From contig NZ_CP059297.1 in NCBI RefSeq assembly GCF_017795885.1, forward strand, positions 1,369,001 through 1,433,000: DNA of 64,000 nucleotides, in the 5' to 3' direction. Below the pieces are notes generated by a model that searched no databases, was not told the origin of the DNA, and saw only the letters and a program-made list of their open reading frames with translations. Each line of letters starts with the position of its first letter. Positions within the stretch are counted from its first letter, which is position 1. This document shows, piece after piece, positions 60,946-64,000 of the stretch. The DNA is from Brevundimonas sp. AJA228-03. GTDB taxonomy: Bacteria > Pseudomonadota > Alphaproteobacteria > Caulobacterales > Caulobacteraceae. The translations under genes and the position numbers were made by a program.

Positions 60946-62757
60946 ATGCGCCAGACCTTCGACGAAACCACCGATCCGTCCTTCGGGGCGAAACACCTTC
61001 CGCTCGTGCGGGCCGCGATGGCCCGGCAGGGGCTGGACGGCTTTCTGGTCCCGCACGAGGACGAGCATCAGAACGAATACCTGCCGGCCGCCAACGACCG
61101 GCTGGCCTGGCTGACCGGGTTCACGGGATCGGCGGGCGCGGGCGTGGTGATGAAGGACCGGGCGGCGGTGTTCGCCGATGGTCGGTATACGGTGCAGGTC
61201 CGGGCCCAGGTCGATGCCGGGCAGTTCGAGATTCTCGACCTCGTCGAGGGGGGCGTCCCGGCCTATCTGGAGCGCGCGCCCGGCGGGGCGGTGATCGGCT
61301 ATGATCCCCGTCTGCATAGCCCCGATGCTCTCGCCCGTCTCAGGCGCGCCACGGCCAGGGCGGGGGCGACGCTGAAGCCGGTGGATCAGAACCCCGTGGA
61401 CGAGGCCTGGGCCGAAGCCCGGCCGGCCCAGCCCGCGGCACCCGTGGTCCCCCACGAGGACCGGTATTCGGGGGAAGGCAGTGCCTCGAAGCGCGCCCGC
61501 ATCGGCGCGGCGATCGCGGCCGCAGGTGCCGAGGCCTGCGTCCTGACGGCGCCGGCGTCGATCGCCTGGCTGTTCAATGTGCGCGGCGGGGATGTGATCC
61601 GGTCACCCCTGCCTCTGGCCCAGGCCATCGTCGCGGCCAATGGGACGGCGATGCTGTTCCTCGATCCCGCCAAGGTGACGAATGAACTGCCCGGCTGGCT
61701 GGGCGACGACGTGACCCTGATGAACCCCGGCGAACTGGCGCAGGCGCTCGAAGGCATGAAGGGCGTGCGGGTCCTGATCGATCCGGCCCAGTCGTCGGCC
61801 TGGTATTTCGACCGGCTGGCCCTGGTCGGGGCGACGGTGGTCAAGGGCATGGACCCCTGCGCCCTGCCGCGCGCGGCCAAGAACCCGGTCGAGATCGAAG
61901 GCAGCCGCCAGGCCCATATCCGCGACGGCGCGGCTCTCGCCCGGTTTCTGCACTGGGTCGATACGGTCGCCCAGGTCGAACTGCCGGACGAGCGCGGCGT
62001 GGTCGAGGCGCTGGAGCGGTTCCGCGAGGAGACCGGGGCGCTGAAGGACCTGAGCTTCGACACCATCGCAGGCGTCGGCCCGAACGCCGCCTTGCCCCAC
62101 TACAAGCCCGTGACGCGGACGATCCGCAAGATGGAGCCGGGGTCGCTGCTGCTGGTCGACGGCGGCGGACAGTATCTGGACGGGACGACCGACGTGACCC
62201 GGACCGTGGCCATCGGCGAGCCCTCGGCCGATCAGCGGCGCATGTTCACCCTGGTGCTCAGGGCGCATATCGCCATGGCCGTGATCCGCTTCCCGGCGGG
62301 CACCAGCGGCCATCAGCTCGACGCCCTGGCCCGCGCGCCGATGTGGATGGCGGGGCTGGATTACGACCACGGCACCGGTCACGGCGTCGGCAGCTATCTG
62401 GGGGTCCACGAGGGGCCGCAGCGGATCGCCAAGGCGGTGAACAGCCAGCCGCTGCTGACCGGCATGATCCTGTCGAACGAACCGGGCTACTACCGCGAAG
62501 GGCACTGGGGCATCCGCATCGAGACGCTTCAGGTGGTCACACCGCCCGAGCCGATCCCCGGGGGCGAGCGGCCGATGCACGGGTTCGAACAACTGACCTT
62601 CGCGCCGCTGGACCGGCGGCTGATCGACGTCGATCTGCTGACGGCCGGGGAACGGGCCTATGTCGACGCCTATCATGCCGAGACCCTGGCCAGGGTCGGT
62701 CCGCTGCTGGACGGCGAGGTCCGGGGGTGGCTGGAGCGCCAGTGCGCGCCGCTTTGA
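60946..62757 (+). CDS. Aminopeptidase P family (Xaa-Pro aminopeptidase)
   Basis: A 603-residue three-domain enzyme: two creatinase-like N-terminal domains (FLVPHEDEHQNEYLPAANDRLAWLTG; then YSGEGSASKRARIGAA) and a C-terminal M24 pita-bread metallopeptidase domain. The dinuclear metal ligands appear in VDGGGQYLDGTTDVTRTV (two Asp), HGTGHGVGSYLGVHE (His), NEPGYYREGHWGIRIE (Glu) and FEQLTFAPLD (Glu). It removes the N-terminal residue before proline. Length matches eukaryotic-type APP1-like enzymes rather than the shorter PepP. Confidence 0.93.
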   Translation: MRQTFDETTDPSFGAKHLPLVRAAMARQGLDGFLVPHEDEHQNEYLPAANDRLAWLTGFTGSAGAGVVMKDRAAVFADGRYTVQVRAQVDAGQFEILDLVEGGVPAYLERAPGGAVIGYDPRLHSPDALARLRRATARAGATLKPVDQNPVDEAWAEARPAQPAAPVVPHEDRYSGEGSASKRARIGAAIAAAGAEACVLTAPASIAWLFNVRGGDVIRSPLPLAQAIVAANGTAMLFLDPAKVTNELPGWLGDDVTLMNPGELAQALEGMKGVRVLIDPAQSSAWYFDRLALVGATVVKGMDPCALPRAAKNPVEIEGSRQAHIRDGAALARFLHWVDTVAQVELPDERGVVEALERFREETGALKDLSFDTIAGVGPNAALPHYKPVTRTIRKMEPGSLLLVDGGGQYLDGTTDVTRTVAIGEPSADQRRMFTLVLRAHIAMAVIRFPAGTSGHQLDALARAPMWMAGLDYDHGTGHGVGSYLGVHEGPQRIAKAVNSQPLLTGMILSNEPGYYREGHWGIRIETLQVVTPPEPIPGGERPMHGFEQLTFAPLDRRLIDVDLLTAGERAYVDAYHAETLARVGPLLDGEVRGWLERQCAPL

Positions 62758-62791
62758 GGGCTGTCGGACGCATGGTAGAAGAGGGTCCACC

Positions 62792-62983
62792 ATGCTGAAC
62801 ATCAAGAACCCCGGGACACACAGTCTGGCCGGGGAGCGGGCGACGCGGCGCGGCGAAAACCTGACCACGGCGGACGATATCATGGCGCTGGTGCAGTCGA
62901 TCCAACCGCATCTGACCCCTCTGGAGCCCGGCGAAGACCCGACGGCGTTTCTCTTTGACCCGGAAACGGGGCTCCCCGGTTGA
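62792..62983 (+). CDS. VapB-like antitoxin, probably internally deleted
   Basis: A 63-residue frame. It opens with MLNIKNPGTHSLAGERATRRGENLTTAD, the typical start of the Rv0623-like VapB antitoxin family (MLNIKNPETHRLARE), but the DNA-binding alpha region that should follow seems shortened, and the end FLFDPETGLPG resembles the usual C-terminal toxin-binding tail. It overlaps the next relic by 4 bases (TTGA), the arrangement kept from an intact vapBC operon. Likely nonfunctional or in decay. Confidence 0.6.
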   Translation: MLNIKNPGTHSLAGERATRRGENLTTADDIMALVQSIQPHLTPLEPGEDPTAFLFDPETGLPG

Positions 62984-63081
62984 TCGTCGACAGTTCGGCG
63001 CCGGTCGCGGTCATCTTCGGCGAACCCCTGCTGTTCAAGGGAGATGACTTCTCCCGGACCGATATCGTCTCCGCGCTTTGA
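62980..63081 (+). pseudogene. Relic VapC toxin: only the two ends remain
   Basis: A 33-codon frame starting at TTG. Residues 1-16 ([16 protein letters not shown]) match the start of VapC PIN toxins, and residues 17-33 ([17 protein letters not shown]) match their C-terminal end, LLFKGxDFxxTDI. About 80-100 residues in the middle, including most catalytic acids, are gone, yet the frame is kept. It overlaps the VapB-like frame as in an intact operon. The in-frame loss suggests one deletion event. Confidence 0.75.
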
Positions 63082-63139
63082 CCTTGCATCCGGCGCGGCC
63101 GACCCCGATCTCAGGCTTTCAGAAAATGGAGACCGCCCC

Positions 63140-64000
<861 letters not shown>

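Overview
This is about 64 kb of GC-rich DNA with tightly packed genes. It most likely comes from a Caulobacterales alphaproteobacterium close to Brevundimonas/Caulobacter. The reasons are the division-site ATPase MipZ next to panC, the cysE-DUF3126 pair, DUF1489, DUF4424 and DUF817 proteins, a class II DAHP synthase, a leucine-degradation carboxylase cluster, clustered GANTC (CcrM-type) sites, and many palindromic intergenic repeats. The genus is inferred from gene content; no search was run.

Layout. 0-8 kb: a phosphoglycolate-phosphatase-like gene diverges from glmU-rpiA-gor, followed by an aromatic amino acid block. That block holds a class II DAHP synthase, a prephenate dehydratase with no ACT domain, a Phe/Tyr-rich leader peptide, and a chorismate mutase. 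8-11 kb: panC, a SPOR lipoprotein, mipZ and a membrane J-domain protein. 11-17 kb: leucine catabolism (mccB, a methylglutaconyl-CoA-hydratase-like protein, mccA) with a Fic gene inside. 17-20 kb: a repeat-rich zone with a GANTC-rich terminator region, a 12-copy 36-bp tandem array, G-rich heptamer arrays on both sides of a MATE transporter, and DUF1489. 20-26 kb: a VOC protein, metG, a TerC-family protein, rlmB, tRNA-Tyr, tRNA-Gly and tuf. 26-38 kb: an acetyltransferase, a cupin-like protein, then rpoB and rpoC. Both polymerase genes are broken by frameshifts that look like sequence errors, and another inverted heptamer array lies between them. 38-44 kb: cell-envelope proteins, a Nudix hydrolase, RNase R and a VapBC-type toxin-antitoxin pair. 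44-48 kb: a trans-sulfuration operon (cystathionine beta-synthase and a gamma-lyase) with a DUF4160/DUF2442 pair embedded in it. 48-53 kb: a cupin-like protein, a nitronate monooxygenase, queF and an exported amidohydrolase. 53-54.3 kb: a lower-GC patch with a secreted beta/gamma-crystallin protein. 54-64 kb: a MAPEG protein, DUF817, a methyltransferase, a nitroreductase, a Nudix hydrolase, cysE, DUF3126, a histone-H1-like Ala/Lys/Pro-rich protein, prmA, an aminopeptidase P, a relic VapBC pair, and a partial aldo/keto reductase.

Most genes are housekeeping. Many neighbours overlap by 4 bases (ATGA, GTGA or TTGA), which suggests translational coupling.

The most notable points are: (i) a probable aromatic attenuator upstream of chorismate mutase; (ii) inverted heptamer arrays, two G-rich sets flanking the MATE gene and a GAGTGGC set between rpoB and rpoC; (iii) five GANTC sites in 111 bp combined with a strong terminator; (iv) a vapC reduced to its two ends; (v) a DUF4160/DUF2442 pair stitched into a metabolic operon by 4-base overlaps; (vi) frameshifts confined to rpoB and rpoC.
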